From the NCBI GenBank assembly GCA_013202975.1, contig JABMQY010000125.1, positions 1 to 39,244 of the forward strand: a DNA stretch of 39,244 bases, in the 5' to 3' direction. The notes beneath the pieces were generated by a model. The model ran no database searches, was not told where the DNA came from, and saw nothing but the letters and a program-made list of their open reading frames with translations. The position numbers and the translations under genes were made by a program. Shown in pieces: positions 1 through 11,595 of this stretch. The stretch is from Candidatus Saganbacteria bacterium (lineage in GTDB: Bacteria > Margulisbacteria > WOR-1 > XYC2-FULL-46-14). Each line of letters opens with the position of its first letter. The first letter of the stretch is position 1.

Positions 1-1578
1 CAGTTAATGCTCCCCTCTTTACAAGATGCTGAGGGGGAAGCGGTATTTGCAATAAAAAATGAGCTGAGTCCAGATGCAGTAAGAAAAATAGGAATTCTAT
101 ACGATACCGTGCGAGAAAACGAAAAGCTGGCTGCCCAACAAAATCACGAAGATTATTTAACTTCACAAATGTTTTATCTTATGAGAATTGCTGTTGGCAA
201 AGTAATTAATTGGGCGGCCGGTCAAATTTATCAGGGGAAGGCCGATCTGCCGGATGATATAAAAGTTCATAAAGAGGGAGCTATTGGACGTATTATTATT
301 ATTGATGAGCCAGACGAAGAGAGAAGAGAAGCAATCCTCTCTTCGCTTGAACCATTTCATGCTGTTGTGACCACACAATATCCATCAGCCTGGAGCAAGA
401 CCTCCCCTGTCTCTGCAATGATAACCTCAGCCTGCGATGGAATCTACTCGCACGCAGCCAGCCGCGCAAAAGAGGTCGGGGCTGCTGTTGGAAATTTACC
501 AGGAGCAACAAGACTACTTAGACCTTTTAATGGTAAATGGGTAAAAATATCACTCTCTGGATCTCCAAAGATACGACTTGCATCGGAAGAAGAAGAAGCC
601 ATGGATCGTCAACAACACAGTCTTTTAACTGTTTCCGAATCTCAAACCGGAAAAGTATATTCAATTCCTTTACTCAAAATTGATCTAGAAAGAGATAAAG
701 CCAGATTTGGACCAAAGGTATTTAAAATTGCTGATATGGCATTAGCTGGATTCCAGGTCCCACAAAGCGCCTTTATAACATCATCACTTTGCCATCTGCT
801 TTATCAAAAACTAGAACTTTATGATGCTATTCCAAAAATCTTGGGTGATAATCCTTTGGCGCAAGAGCAAAAAGTAATTAAACAAAAACTACGAAAGATA
901 AAAGAGCTCTTTACACAAGCCGAAACACCAAAACAGGTAGCAGATATTCTTTTAAAACTAAATCATGGCCTTCCCGGTGATAGCCGTATCTTTCGCCCCG
1001 GACTTCCGTTTGAAGATTTGCCGGACTTTAATGCAGCTGGGTACATGGATTCTCCTGTTTCATCTAATGAAGAAAAAGCAGTTCTTTTGGCAATGCTATC
1101 CGGTTATGCCAGCTACTGGAATCTTCTCCCATTTATGGCCAGAGAAGAGAACGGACTGAATCATTTTCGATTCTTACCCGGAGCTGCCTTTATGGAGTTA
1201 ATAGCTGCTCAGGCAGCCGGCAATATGATAGTTTCAGAAGAAAATATTCTAATCAGTGCAGTATACGGCCAGGGACAGGGTGGAAATGAGGGACGTATTC
1301 CTCCTGATTATTATGAAATTGATAGAAAAACAGAAGAGATAAAACATACTCCGGCAAGAGAGAGAAGGAGTAAGATGATTTTTTCAGAGGGGAGCATGGT
1401 AAAAATCGATCTTTCCTTATCTGAAGCTACAAACCCTCCACTTAATGATGATCAAGTTGTAGGAATTGGAGCTGAGGGAGAGCGGGCTTTTGAACTTTAT
1501 GGACCACAACCTCGAGAAGTCGAGTGGGCTTATCAAAATGGGGTTTGGATATTGCAAGACAGGACGGCAATCTTATGA
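1..1578 (+). CDS. PEP-synthase/PPDK-like protein, 5' partial, domains rearranged
   Basis: The frame is open from base 1, so the ATG at 7 may be internal and the N-terminus lies outside the window. Residue numbers count from that ATG. Residues about 90-190 resemble the swivelling phosphohistidine (PEP-utilisers) domain, with SHAA around H149 followed by a V/G-rich stretch and a WVKI strand. Residues about 235-523 resemble the PPDK N-terminal ATP-grasp domain: KVFKIADMALAGFQVP (237-252), a degraded RSSATAEDLP-like motif RPGLPFEDLP (330-339), PPDYYEID (432-439), and the typical end EWAYQNGVWILQDR (506-519). In PpsA and PPDK the ATP-grasp domain comes first; here a His domain precedes it. The key motif has lost RSSAT, so catalysis is uncertain. 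The stop overlaps the next start (ATGA), implying co-transcription with the paralogue array. Domain assignment is by motif reading only. Confidence 0.6.
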   Translation, partial: QLMLPSLQDAEGEAVFAIKNELSPDAVRKIGILYDTVRENEKLAAQQNHEDYLTSQMFYLMRIAVGKVINWAAGQIYQGKADLPDDIKVHKEGAIGRIIIIDEPDEERREAILSSLEPFHAVVTTQYPSAWSKTSPVSAMITSACDGIYSHAASRAKEVGAAVGNLPGATRLLRPFNGKWVKISLSGSPKIRLASEEEEAMDRQQHSLLTVSESQTGKVYSIPLLKIDLERDKARFGPKVFKIADMALAGFQVPQSAFITSSLCHLLYQKLELYDAIPKILGDNPLAQEQKVIKQKLRKIKELFTQAETPKQVADILLKLNHGLPGDSRIFRPGLPFEDLPDFNAAGYMDSPVSSNEEKAVLLAMLSGYASYWNLLPFMAREENGLNHFRFLPGAAFMELIAAQAAGNMIVSEENILISAVYGQGQGGNEGRIPPDYYEIDRKTEEIKHTPARERRSKMIFSEGSMVKIDLSLSEATNPPLNDDQVVGIGAEGERAFELYGPQPREVEWAYQNGVWILQDRTAIL

Positions 1579-2495
1579 AAAACAAACTAATTGCGTTTGA
1601 TACTAATAAAACTATTAAAAGAACAGGTTTTAGTCACATCATTAAAAACCTGAGAGATCGAATAAGATCTCTCAACTTTAATATTAGTGCTGACGAATTG
1701 AGAGAAATGGGGCTACCGATCGCCAAAGCACTTCTAAAACATCGAATAGAAAAAGGGGAAATAATTGATTTTCTTATTCAATATGATAATTTAATCGGTT
1801 TTATTGGAACAAAACATAAAATAAAAGAGAGCACCTTCTATTTTAGAACATTAGATACAGCACCCCTATCCCTTAAGGCAACATCAAAAAGCAAGTTAGA
1901 TATTATGCTTGAGTTTTCAATCGAAAAAATCAGACACAACGGTCAAATTATTAGGCCACTCGACAATATTCTATATAACAAAGACAATCAAACCTGCAGA
2001 CTCGAAGAAGATGGAGTAGAAGCTTCTTCTGGAAATACAGAAATAATTAAGAGAGCTTCTTTTAGTTTGGCCAAAAAAGATCCACATCAATTTGGAATTA
2101 GAGTAAACAAGACTGTTTCGGGACTCACACAATACATTGGAACAAGCTCAAATGTACAGGTTGGAGATATTCAATCAATAGAATTAATAATGCAACCCAA
2201 GAGTAAATGGAATTATCGACAATATCCTTTAGAATTGAGAATCGACACACACAATATCCATATAGGAAATGTAAAGGAGGTTCACTTTTTCTCAACACTG
2301 ATCGGAATTCCTGATCTATTTCACAGGTGTGCAGCTTTGAAATTTAGTAATATCAGTGCAAAGATAAACTCTCAAGGAGAAATTGAAGAGGTTAAATTTC
2401 AATACGAAATAAATTATTTTTATGATGAGACAATCAGAACCGGAACCTTTCGCTGGCATCCGGAGATTGAGCCCCCAAGCAAGGAAGAAGAATGA
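1575..2495 (+). CDS. Modular paralogue family, type A (copy 1)
   Basis: This 306-residue protein belongs to no family I recognise. The ATG at 1575 is chosen because it overlaps the upstream stop (ATGA) and gives the family N-terminus MKNKLIAFDTNK; upstream in-frame ATG codons lie inside the previous gene. Visible parts are the N-module (MKNKLIAFD, then LREMGLPIAKALLKHRIEKG around residues 38-57), a middle region rich in beta-like strands (FYFRTLDTAPLSLKATSKSK), and a C-terminal signature GTFRWHPEIEPP. It has no signal peptide, membrane segment or catalytic motif that I can see. It is most similar to the next gene (2495), evidently a tandem duplicate. The role is unknown; a structural, binding or effector role is more compatible with the sequence than an enzyme, but this is inference. 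Confidence 0.85.
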   Translation: MKNKLIAFDTNKTIKRTGFSHIIKNLRDRIRSLNFNISADELREMGLPIAKALLKHRIEKGEIIDFLIQYDNLIGFIGTKHKIKESTFYFRTLDTAPLSLKATSKSKLDIMLEFSIEKIRHNGQIIRPLDNILYNKDNQTCRLEEDGVEASSGNTEIIKRASFSLAKKDPHQFGIRVNKTVSGLTQYIGTSSNVQVGDIQSIELIMQPKSKWNYRQYPLELRIDTHNIHIGNVKEVHFFSTLIGIPDLFHRCAALKFSNISAKINSQGEIEEVKFQYEINYFYDETIRTGTFRWHPEIEPPSKEEE

Positions 2496-3436
2496 TGAAA
2501 ACCAAACTAATTGCGTTTGATATTGATAAACTAGTAGAAAAGCCAAACATAGCTAAGGTTGTTTTTAACCTGCGGAATGCAATAAGAAGACGCACCTACA
2601 AAGTTGATGCCGAAAGCTTAAGGATAATGGGGCTGCCGATTGCAAAGGTGCTCCTGCAGCATCGAATAAGAAAAAGTGAAATAATTGACCAACTTATTCA
2701 ATATGATAATCTAATCGGTTTTGTTGGAGTAAGGCACAAAATAGGAGAAACTACTTTTTATTTTAGAGGACAAGACTTTGCCCCAAAATCACTCAAGGCA
2801 ACATCAAAGAACAAGCTGGATGCTATGCTCGATTTTCCTGTTGAAAAATTTATACACAACGGAAAGGTCTTTAGGTCTTACGACGACATTATATATGATC
2901 CAGAAAGCAACACCTGCGTCCATAAAGAAAAAGAAGAGGAGGATTCTCTTGGAAACAGAGAGATAATCAACCGGGCATCATTCAGATTAATCCAAACAGG
3001 AACAAATCAATATGGAATAGCAATAGGCCATGCAACATCGTTTAACTCACCAAGAATCATTAGCTTATGTTCTGATATTCAGGTCGGAGAAATTCAATCA
3101 GTAGAATTCGGATTTCACGGCCGCAGCAAATGGAACAGCAAACATAAATATAAAACATTGGACATTGATACAATAGAAATACACGTTAAGGGATCCAGAT
3201 CCAGCGAAATAGCGGTACCATTATTTGGAAAACTTATTGGATTACCCGATCTTTTTAACACCCCACAGTTTTTATTGCGTTTTGTTAACATCAGCACAAC
3301 TATAAATTCACTAGGTGAAATAGAAGAAGTGAATGTGCAATATTATATAAAATATCATGATGATGAAACACCAGAAATCAGCACCTTTCGCTGGCATCCC
3401 GAGATTGAGCCGCCAGATCTGGGAGAAGAAACATGA
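2495..3436 (+). CDS. Modular paralogue family, type A (copy 2)
   Basis: A 313-residue close paralogue of the preceding gene. Two ATGs are possible (2492 and 2495); 2495 gives the family start MKTKLIAFDIDK and overlaps the upstream stop as TGATG. It shares LRIMGLPIAKVLLQHRIRKSEIIDQLIQYDNLIGF with the first copy almost residue for residue, then SLKATSKNKLDAML, a ReIINRASF segment, DIQVGEIQSVEF, and the closing STFRWHPEIEPP. DNA identity is visibly high at the first 27 bases and around the C-terminal motif, so the duplication looks recent or homogenised. It is translationally coupled on both sides. Function unknown. Confidence 0.85.
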   Translation: MKTKLIAFDIDKLVEKPNIAKVVFNLRNAIRRRTYKVDAESLRIMGLPIAKVLLQHRIRKSEIIDQLIQYDNLIGFVGVRHKIGETTFYFRGQDFAPKSLKATSKNKLDAMLDFPVEKFIHNGKVFRSYDDIIYDPESNTCVHKEKEEEDSLGNREIINRASFRLIQTGTNQYGIAIGHATSFNSPRIISLCSDIQVGEIQSVEFGFHGRSKWNSKHKYKTLDIDTIEIHVKGSRSSEIAVPLFGKLIGLPDLFNTPQFLLRFVNISTTINSLGEIEEVNVQYYIKYHDDETPEISTFRWHPEIEPPDLGEET

Positions 3437-4203
3437 AAACCAAACTAATTGCATTTGATTTTAAAAAGACAGAGATAGATCTAAAAAGATTTTTGGATAG
3501 TATATTTGACGAAATTGATGTAATTGAATTAACCGATCCGCCCGATAAAAAAGAGGCACTTGATCAAATAGCGGCAAGGATAAGAACCCTGGGACTGCCA
3601 ATTGCAAAACCCTTTATATCACGGGCAATCAAGCAGGGGAACATCAGGAGAGATATCTTTAAACACCTGAATACAACCTGGAGAGATTTAAAGATTTTAT
3701 TTCACGACCTCCCGATTATAACATTTGATCAAGACGAAAAAATATATTCTGATACAGAAAGGGAATTCCAAAAATGTATTATGGCATTTGTCAGAAAGGT
3801 AAGAACAGACCTAAAACAGCAGGAATTTGCAGATTTGTGCAAGAGATTTATATATGATCTAATCGAGACCATGAAATCTGAATACGGAATTGAGATCAAA
3901 AAAATAACAATCTCCACTAGATTTTCAAAATCAGAATGCTATCACCTAAGTCTAAAAACTGCTCGAGAAGGCTCGGGTATGAAATTTGAGGCAGAGATAT
4001 TATTCTCCCCCTTTGTATTAGCAAGATATGCGCATATCTGTTACTTCGGAGACAGAAATAACATAAAAACAGCTTTAGCCAGATTATTAAAACATCCAAC
4101 AAAAACAGTGACTGAAGATAAATTCAAAATGGAAGTTGATGGCGAAAAATGGCCCAAAACTCGAAGCCTGAATGCCCTTATCAAAGAGGCGCCGATAAAA
4201 TGA
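3433..4203 (+). CDS. Modular paralogue, N-module fused to type B domain
   Basis: This 256-residue protein begins like the type A proteins (MKTKLIAFDFKK, then IRTLGLPIAKPFISRAIKQG), but its C-terminal part is different. From about residue 110 it matches the gene at 5146: ADLCKRFIYDLI, an IKKITIST strand, LARYAHICYFGDRNNIKTAL and a closing EKWPKTRSLNALIKEAP. It is therefore a natural chimera of the shared N-module and the B domain. It starts by an ATGA overlap with the previous gene and ends the same way into the next. No catalytic motif, signal peptide or membrane segment is evident. Function unknown; the chimera itself is read directly from the sequence. Confidence 0.85.
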   Translation: MKTKLIAFDFKKTEIDLKRFLDSIFDEIDVIELTDPPDKKEALDQIAARIRTLGLPIAKPFISRAIKQGNIRRDIFKHLNTTWRDLKILFHDLPIITFDQDEKIYSDTEREFQKCIMAFVRKVRTDLKQQEFADLCKRFIYDLIETMKSEYGIEIKKITISTRFSKSECYHLSLKTAREGSGMKFEAEILFSPFVLARYAHICYFGDRNNIKTALARLLKHPTKTVTEDKFKMEVDGEKWPKTRSLNALIKEAPIK

Positions 4204-5099
4204 AGAATAAAATAATTGCGTTTGATATCAACAAACCTCTGGAAAGACCAGATCCTGACAAAATTATCGAGGATGCTGATCAGCTAAGATTGATCGGGAT
4301 ACCAATTGCCAGAGTACTTATTGCAAAAGCCATAGAAAGAGGCAATATAAAAGAAATCCTAAGTAAATACACTGATCTTGTTAAACCCAAAGGGGCAAGT
4401 AAAATTGTCGATGGAACCACTTATTTCTTTAAAATCTTTGATGCTCCTCCAAAATCGCTTGGGGCCAAAGCAGGGAGCGGCTTAGGCATTAGCTTTGTAT
4501 TTAAAATTGAAGAGCTGGCCCGAAACAATCCAAGAGAAAAAATAAGAGACGGGGATAGTGTTATATATGATGAAAAGAATCAATCCTGCAGCTTACTAGC
4601 AGCAGATCAAGAGGAGGGCAGAGAAGCATACAAAACAATAGATAATACCTCATTCAAATTACATGGAAGCAATAATGTTACGATTTCGGGCAAGGAGAGA
4701 GGAAGTTTTTCCTCCAGTTGGGGCACTCGTCTGAACACAATATTTTTTTCCAATATCAAAGTTGGAGCAATCCGTTCCGTTCAGTTTGAACTAGATCAAG
4801 GGTGGAAAGACGATCCCGGTTTTGTAGCCGAAAAACTTATGATATCAAAAGGAGAAGTATTTTTAAAATCCCAACCGTGGCGAAACATTGAGGGGGTTGG
4901 AAAACTGCTTAGGATTCCAAATTTTAAAGAGATAATGAAAAGTATAAAATTTGGAGAGATCAATGCAAAGATAAACCAAGAGGGAGAAATTGAGGAAGCC
5001 ACGCTTGATTATGAGATAGAATATGAATCAGGCGAAACCGAGCAAGGAATATTCCGTTGGCATCCGGAGATAGAGGCACCCAACTTTGAAATCGAGTGA
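4200..5099 (+). CDS. Modular paralogue family, type A (copy 3)
   Basis: A 299-residue, more diverged type A member. The ATG at 4200 overlaps the upstream stop (ATGA) and gives MKNKIIAFDINKPLERPD; the longer frame from 4149 would run inside the previous gene. The N-module reads LRLIGIPIARVLIAKAIERGNI. The middle carries FFKIFDAPPKSLGAKAGSGLGISF, equivalent to the SLKATSKSK segment of copies 1 and 2, and the protein closes with GIFRWHPEIEAP. Four of the first five genes here are chained by overlaps, so they probably sit on one transcript with the PEP-synthase-like gene. Function unknown. Confidence 0.85.
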   Translation: MKNKIIAFDINKPLERPDPDKIIEDADQLRLIGIPIARVLIAKAIERGNIKEILSKYTDLVKPKGASKIVDGTTYFFKIFDAPPKSLGAKAGSGLGISFVFKIEELARNNPREKIRDGDSVIYDEKNQSCSLLAADQEEGREAYKTIDNTSFKLHGSNNVTISGKERGSFSSSWGTRLNTIFFSNIKVGAIRSVQFELDQGWKDDPGFVAEKLMISKGEVFLKSQPWRNIEGVGKLLRIPNFKEIMKSIKFGEINAKINQEGEIEEATLDYEIEYESGETEQGIFRWHPEIEAPNFEIE

Positions 5100-5124
5100 A
5101 ATTTTTAGGGTAATGGTGCGATAT
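5098..5124 (+). promoter_or_regulatory. Candidate alternative-sigma (sigma28-like) promoter
   Basis: GAAA at 5098-5101, a 15-nt spacer, then TGCGATAT at 5117-5124. This matches the spacing and core of sigma28/FliA-type promoters (TAAA-N15-GCCGATAA). The same arrangement is found upstream of three other unrecognised genes in the window. The GAAA overlaps the stop of the previous gene, so the promoter would start a sub-operon at 5146 inside the array. It is inferred from pattern only. Confidence 0.4.
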
Positions 5125-5145
5125 AAACAAGGAGGATTTAATAAC

Positions 5146-5739
5146 ATGACACAAACAAGTTTCATCCGTAGTTTATCGCCTCAGTATCGGACAATTTTGC
5201 AGCAAAGAGCAATACACCCATTCAGCCTAAACAAGACCCTGGGACATGCTCCCAAAGTAGAAACTGATACCGACCCAGAAGCACTAGCTGCTTCCAACAA
5301 AGAGTTTTCAGCTATGCTGGCATTAGTTTCAAAGCTAAGGTTATGCAAACCGGAAGATTTAGCAAAATTATGCAAAAGGTTTGTAGAAGATTTGATACCT
5401 GCTGCCAGAGACAAATCCCTGGATATCAAATCAATTAGAATTACCTCAAATATCAAAGGGCGCATGACTGTAATTAGCACAGCAAAATTTCTGGTGGATA
5501 TAACCTTATCCCCACAAGAATTAGTCTGGCTGACCCATCAAAACTATTTTGGCCGGGCAAATCTAATAAAAGATTCTTTGGCGGAGCTATTTAAATATAA
5601 ATACGTACAAAAAGAAGACAACATTGACCTGATATATAAAGAGCAAGAATGGCCAAGAGGCGAAAAGTCGCTCTGGGCACATATTTTGGCTGCTCCAACT
5701 TTATCGTTATTAGAAGAACCAAGTCATTTTCACGGATAG
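5146..5739 (+). CDS. Modular paralogue family, type B without N-module
   Basis: A 197-residue protein. The ATG at 5146 is preceded by a strong GGAGG at 5131-5135, whereas the longer frame from 5086 has no such site; this decides the start (MTQTSFIRSLSPQ). The C-terminal two thirds match the B domain of the gene at 3433: EDLAKLCKRFVEDLI, IKSIRITS, LVWLTHQNYFGRANLIKDSLAELF and QEWPRGEKSLWAHILAAP. The MKxKLIAFD/GLPIAK module is missing and replaced by an unrelated 60-residue head. It has its own promoter candidate just upstream. Function unknown. Confidence 0.85.
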   Translation: MTQTSFIRSLSPQYRTILQQRAIHPFSLNKTLGHAPKVETDTDPEALAASNKEFSAMLALVSKLRLCKPEDLAKLCKRFVEDLIPAARDKSLDIKSIRITSNIKGRMTVISTAKFLVDITLSPQELVWLTHQNYFGRANLIKDSLAELFKYKYVQKEDNIDLIYKEQEWPRGEKSLWAHILAAPTLSLLEEPSHFHG

Positions 5740-5743
5740 ATAA

Positions 5744-6697
5744 ATGAAATTTAAACTTATCTCATTTACAGTTAATGTCGATTCACTCAGTCCCAAAGAA
5801 AGCAACCTTGCATTGTTGCCAGGTATTTATAATGCAAAATCCGGTTCCAAAGAAAAAATTCAATTATTAACACAAGTACTCAGATCTATTGGAGAACCTG
5901 TTGCAGCGGTCCTTATCAGCATGCGCTTAAAAAAAGGAACCTTTAAGCCCTTAGGTAAAACATGCATTGAAACATTACTTGGGCCTACTCTAACGTATAG
6001 GGGAAAAAAGCTATACTTCTCTGAATTCAATGCCGCTACACTTAATCTAGATAGAAATTCAGCTAGCGGATTGGGGATATCTTTGGGATTAAGCGTTAAT
6101 AAACTTATCACAAAAAGTGGAAGAAAGATTAGCGCTGGACAAGAAGAGAATCTGACCGGTTTATTGAGAGAAAAAGATTCCGAGGGCAGGGAAAGAAAAA
6201 TTGACCCACTCTACAAAAATTCGAGAATTATCTTTTTTAACAATTCAGATGGTTTAGATATTGGTATTTCTGATAACAACCTAGAGGATCAAAGCAGGAA
6301 TCTCAACATAGTTGATCCGGACCAAATAGATGAGGTACATCTTGGCGCACCCTATGTAATTGGAATAAATATAAGACCTAAATCAGGGTGGAACCCGGAA
6401 GAAAAAGAGGATTGGCATAGCTATCCCATAACACCAGATGAAACTTATTACCCGGGGACAAGGGTTGTATGTGAAGGGAAAAGATTCTCCTTATATGGAA
6501 AAATGGTCGGCATTAATAATTTCAATAATACCGGAAAAAGCATTGTCTTTTGGGATCCCAAAGTAGAAATTAGCCCGGATGGAAAGATTGAAGAAGTAAC
6601 GATGCAATATAAGGCAGAGTTTACAAAAGAAGAAATACCTGCCAAAACCGGACTCTTTGTCTGGACTCCGGATATTGAACCTTTAGGAGACTCTTGA
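5744..6697 (+). CDS. Modular paralogue family, type A (diverged copy 4)
   Basis: This 317-residue protein is the most diverged type A member. It starts MKFKLISFTVN 4 nt after the previous stop. The N-module is recognisable as LRSIGEPVAAVLISMRLKKGTF, the middle as LNLDRNSASGLGISLGLSVNKL, and the C-terminus as GLFVWTPDIEPLGDS, matching the FRWHPEIEPP ending of the others. Its last 15 bases overlap tail-to-tail with the MetG-C-like gene on the opposite strand, leaving no room for a terminator. Function unknown. Confidence 0.82.
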   Translation: MKFKLISFTVNVDSLSPKESNLALLPGIYNAKSGSKEKIQLLTQVLRSIGEPVAAVLISMRLKKGTFKPLGKTCIETLLGPTLTYRGKKLYFSEFNAATLNLDRNSASGLGISLGLSVNKLITKSGRKISAGQEENLTGLLREKDSEGRERKIDPLYKNSRIIFFNNSDGLDIGISDNNLEDQSRNLNIVDPDQIDEVHLGAPYVIGINIRPKSGWNPEEKEDWHSYPITPDETYYPGTRVVCEGKRFSLYGKMVGINNFNNTGKSIVFWDPKVEISPDGKIEEVTMQYKAEFTKEEIPAKTGLFVWTPDIEPLGDS

Positions 6698-7012
6698 GCC
6701 GTTCGGAATATCTTTATCTAAAGAAACTATAGTTAGCTGATCTTTCTCAGGAGTTGAAGCAGCAAAAAGCATTCCGTGAGATTCTACCCCACGGATGGTC
6801 TTTGGTTCTAAATTACAAATCACTACAACCTTCTTGCCAACTAGTTCTTCCTTTGCATAAAATTGCTTAATACCAGCGATTAGCTGACGTTCCTCACCAA
6901 TATCCACTTTAACTTTATATATTCGATCCGCTCCCTCGACATCCTCTACTTCTTTAATCTCACCTACTCTCAAGTCAAGTTTTTTAAAATCGTCAAATAT
7001 TATGTTTTCCAT
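6683..7012 (-). CDS. MetG C-terminal-like tRNA-binding domain protein
   Basis: A 109-residue stand-alone OB-fold of the tRNA-binding family (COG0073: the C-terminal domain of MetG, CsaA, Arc1p/EMAPII-like). Family features are FKKLDLRVGEI near the start, DRIYKVKVDIGE, then VVICNLEPKTIRGVESHGMLFAAS in the second half. In organisms where MetG lacks this domain, the separate protein dimerises and helps MetG bind tRNA; CsaA-type members instead act as chaperones, and the sequence does not decide between these. The ATG at 7012 shares its A with the hppA stop (TGATG); a GTG at 7015 is also possible. There is no Shine-Dalgarno site of its own, so it is probably translated by coupling from hppA. It is the last gene of the eno-hppA operon. 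Confidence 0.85.
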   Translation of the reverse strand: MENIIFDDFKKLDLRVGEIKEVEDVEGADRIYKVKVDIGEERQLIAGIKQFYAKEELVGKKVVVICNLEPKTIRGVESHGMLFAASTPEKDQLTIVSLDKDIPNGSRVS

Positions 7013-9015
7013 CACTTAAAACTCAAAAACGACTGGACAATGGGATGCAACTTAAAAATGAGCGGACCAAAAACCAAAGAAACAATTGACATCAACTTTA
7101 ACAAAATATTCATAGATGGACCGGAGGTATCTTTAAACGGATCACCAACCGTATCACCAACAACTGCAGCCGCATGGGTTGGAGTCCCTTTTCCACCCAA
7201 ATATCCGTCTTCAATAAGCTTTTTAGCATTGTCCCAGGCTCCTCCGCCATTAGACATCATAATTGCCATAAGTATACCAGTTACTAGAGCCCCTGCTAAA
7301 AGTCCGCCAAGTGCTTCCGGACCAAGCACTATTCCAACCACTAAAGGAACAACAACTGCAGAAATTCCGGGGATAAGCATTTCGTTCAGAGCTGCTTTGG
7401 TTGCAATGTTTACACAAGTAGTAATATCGGGTTTTGCCTTGCCTTCTAATAGCCCTGTAATCTCCCTAAATTGGCGGCGCACCTCTTCTACCATCTTATG
7501 AGCTGCTCGGCCAACCGCCTGCATTGTTAATGCTCCAAAGACAAAAGGAAGAAGTCCTCCGATAAACAGTCCAATTACTACTTCGGGTTTTAATAAATTA
7601 ATTGTTTCAAGACCAACTGTCTGGGTATAGGCTGCAAATAAAGCTAATGCGGTTAGGGCAGCAGATCCGATTGCAAAGCCCTTTCCAATTGCAGCAGTAG
7701 TATTTCCAAGTGAATCAAAGCGGTCTGTAATTTGGCGCACCTCCGGAGGCAGTTGTGCCATTGTTACAATTCCTCCGGCATTATCGGCAATCGGACCATA
7801 AGCATCTACTGACATAATTATTCCAATGGTCCCAAGCATTCCAACAGCAGAAATAGCGATACCGTATAATCCGCCAAAATGATAAGCAACATAAATCGCT
7901 CCACAAATAGAGAGCATCGGCAGAGTAGTACTCTTCATGCCGATAGAAAGTCCGGTTATTATATTTGTGGCAGCGCCGGTCTGGGAAGCTTCAGCCAAAT
8001 CCCTGATCGGTTTTCCGGAGGTATAGTACTCAGAAAAGAGCCCGATCAGAACTCCCACAACAATTCCTGCTAAAATTGAATAAAATATTCCTACCTGTCC
8101 AATAATAACTTTTACCAGAAAATAAGAGGCGGTAATATAAAGAATCCCCGACACATAGGTTGAATATCTCAGCGCAGCCTGGGGATTTATATTTTCAAAA
8201 ATGTCGACAAAAAATGTCCCGATAATAGATGCCAGAGTTCCAAAAGCGATCAACATAAGAGGTAAAAGCATCCAGGATAAAGTTGAAGTAGCCATCAGCG
8301 CGCCAATAGTCATTGTTGCAACAACTGATCCGACATAGGATTCATAAAGGTCCGCTCCCATCCCAGCTACATCTCCTACATTGTCGCCAACATTGTCCGC
8401 AATTACAGCCGGATTGCGGGGATCGTCTTCTGGAATACCGGCCTCTACTTTTCCGACCAGATCGGCACCCACATCAGCAGACTTAGTGTAAATTCCGCCC
8501 CCTACCCTGGCAAACAAAGCGACCGAGCTTGCGCCCATAGAAAATCCGGCAACAACCTGCGCCTTAGTTGCAGGATCAGGAAACAAAATATATATTATTC
8601 CAAGACCTAAAACACCTAACCCGGCAACAGACATTCCCATAACCGCGCCGCCTGAGAATGCAACATTCAAAGCTTTTGACTGGTTAAGAGTTGCAGCAGT
8701 GGTTGCCGCACGCACATTAGCCTTGGTTGCAGCACTCATACCGATAAAACCGGCCAGCATTGAGAAAAGACCGCCCACCACATAGGCAATCCCGATATTC
8801 AATCCCAAAAATAATGCAATAACAATAAAGACAATGACCATAAAAATTGAAATACTGATATATTCCGCCCGAAGAAAGGCCATCGCCCCCTCAGCAATAG
8901 AATCAGCTATTTCCTGCATCTTCTCTGAAGTAACTTTTTCCCTTGCAACCTTGATATACAAAAACAATGCGAATCCGATAGCAATTAATCCAATTATTGG
9001 CGCCCAAATTTCCAT
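7012..9015 (-). CDS. hppA: Membrane-bound K+-dependent pyrophosphatase (ion pump)
   Basis: A 667-residue integral membrane pyrophosphatase, the usual length, which hydrolyses PPi and pumps H+ or Na+ across the membrane. The substrate-site acidic motifs are present: [11 protein letters not shown] (181-191), [19 protein letters not shown] (207-225) and, near the C-terminus, [15 protein letters not shown]. Residue A441 in [10 protein letters not shown] (437-446) is Ala, where K+-independent enzymes have Lys, so it should be K+-dependent. Glu in the LYESYVGS motif (E225) is at the position used by Na+-pumping and some K+-dependent H+-pumping members, so the pumped ion is not settled. It starts 1 bp after eno, with AGGAG inside the eno 3' end. 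The context suggests PPi-based energy conservation alongside glycolysis. Confidence 0.95.
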   Translation of the reverse strand: MEIWAPIIGLIAIGFALFLYIKVAREKVTSEKMQEIADSIAEGAMAFLRAEYISISIFMVIVFIVIALFLGLNIGIAYVVGGLFSMLAGFIGMSAATKANVRAATTAATLNQSKALNVAFSGGAVMGMSVAGLGVLGLGIIYILFPDPATKAQVVAGFSMGASSVALFARVGGGIYTKSADVGADLVGKVEAGIPEDDPRNPAVIADNVGDNVGDVAGMGADLYESYVGSVVATMTIGALMATSTLSWMLLPLMLIAFGTLASIIGTFFVDIFENINPQAALRYSTYVSGILYITASYFLVKVIIGQVGIFYSILAGIVVGVLIGLFSEYYTSGKPIRDLAEASQTGAATNIITGLSIGMKSTTLPMLSICGAIYVAYHFGGLYGIAISAVGMLGTIGIIMSVDAYGPIADNAGGIVTMAQLPPEVRQITDRFDSLGNTTAAIGKGFAIGSAALTALALFAAYTQTVGLETINLLKPEVVIGLFIGGLLPFVFGALTMQAVGRAAHKMVEEVRRQFREITGLLEGKAKPDITTCVNIATKAALNEMLIPGISAVVVPLVVGIVLGPEALGGLLAGALVTGILMAIMMSNGGGAWDNAKKLIEDGYLGGKGTPTHAAAVVGDTVGDPFKDTSGPSMNILLKLMSIVSLVFGPLIFKLHPIVQSFLSFK

Positions 9016-9016
9016 A

Positions 9017-11591
<2,575 letters not shown>

Positions 11592-11595
<4 letters not shown>

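Noticed and set aside
7040-7501. 153-codon open frame on the plus strand
   Set aside because: It is antisense to the well-conserved C-terminal part of hppA; low-complexity Pro/Thr/Ser composition typical of a shadow frame.
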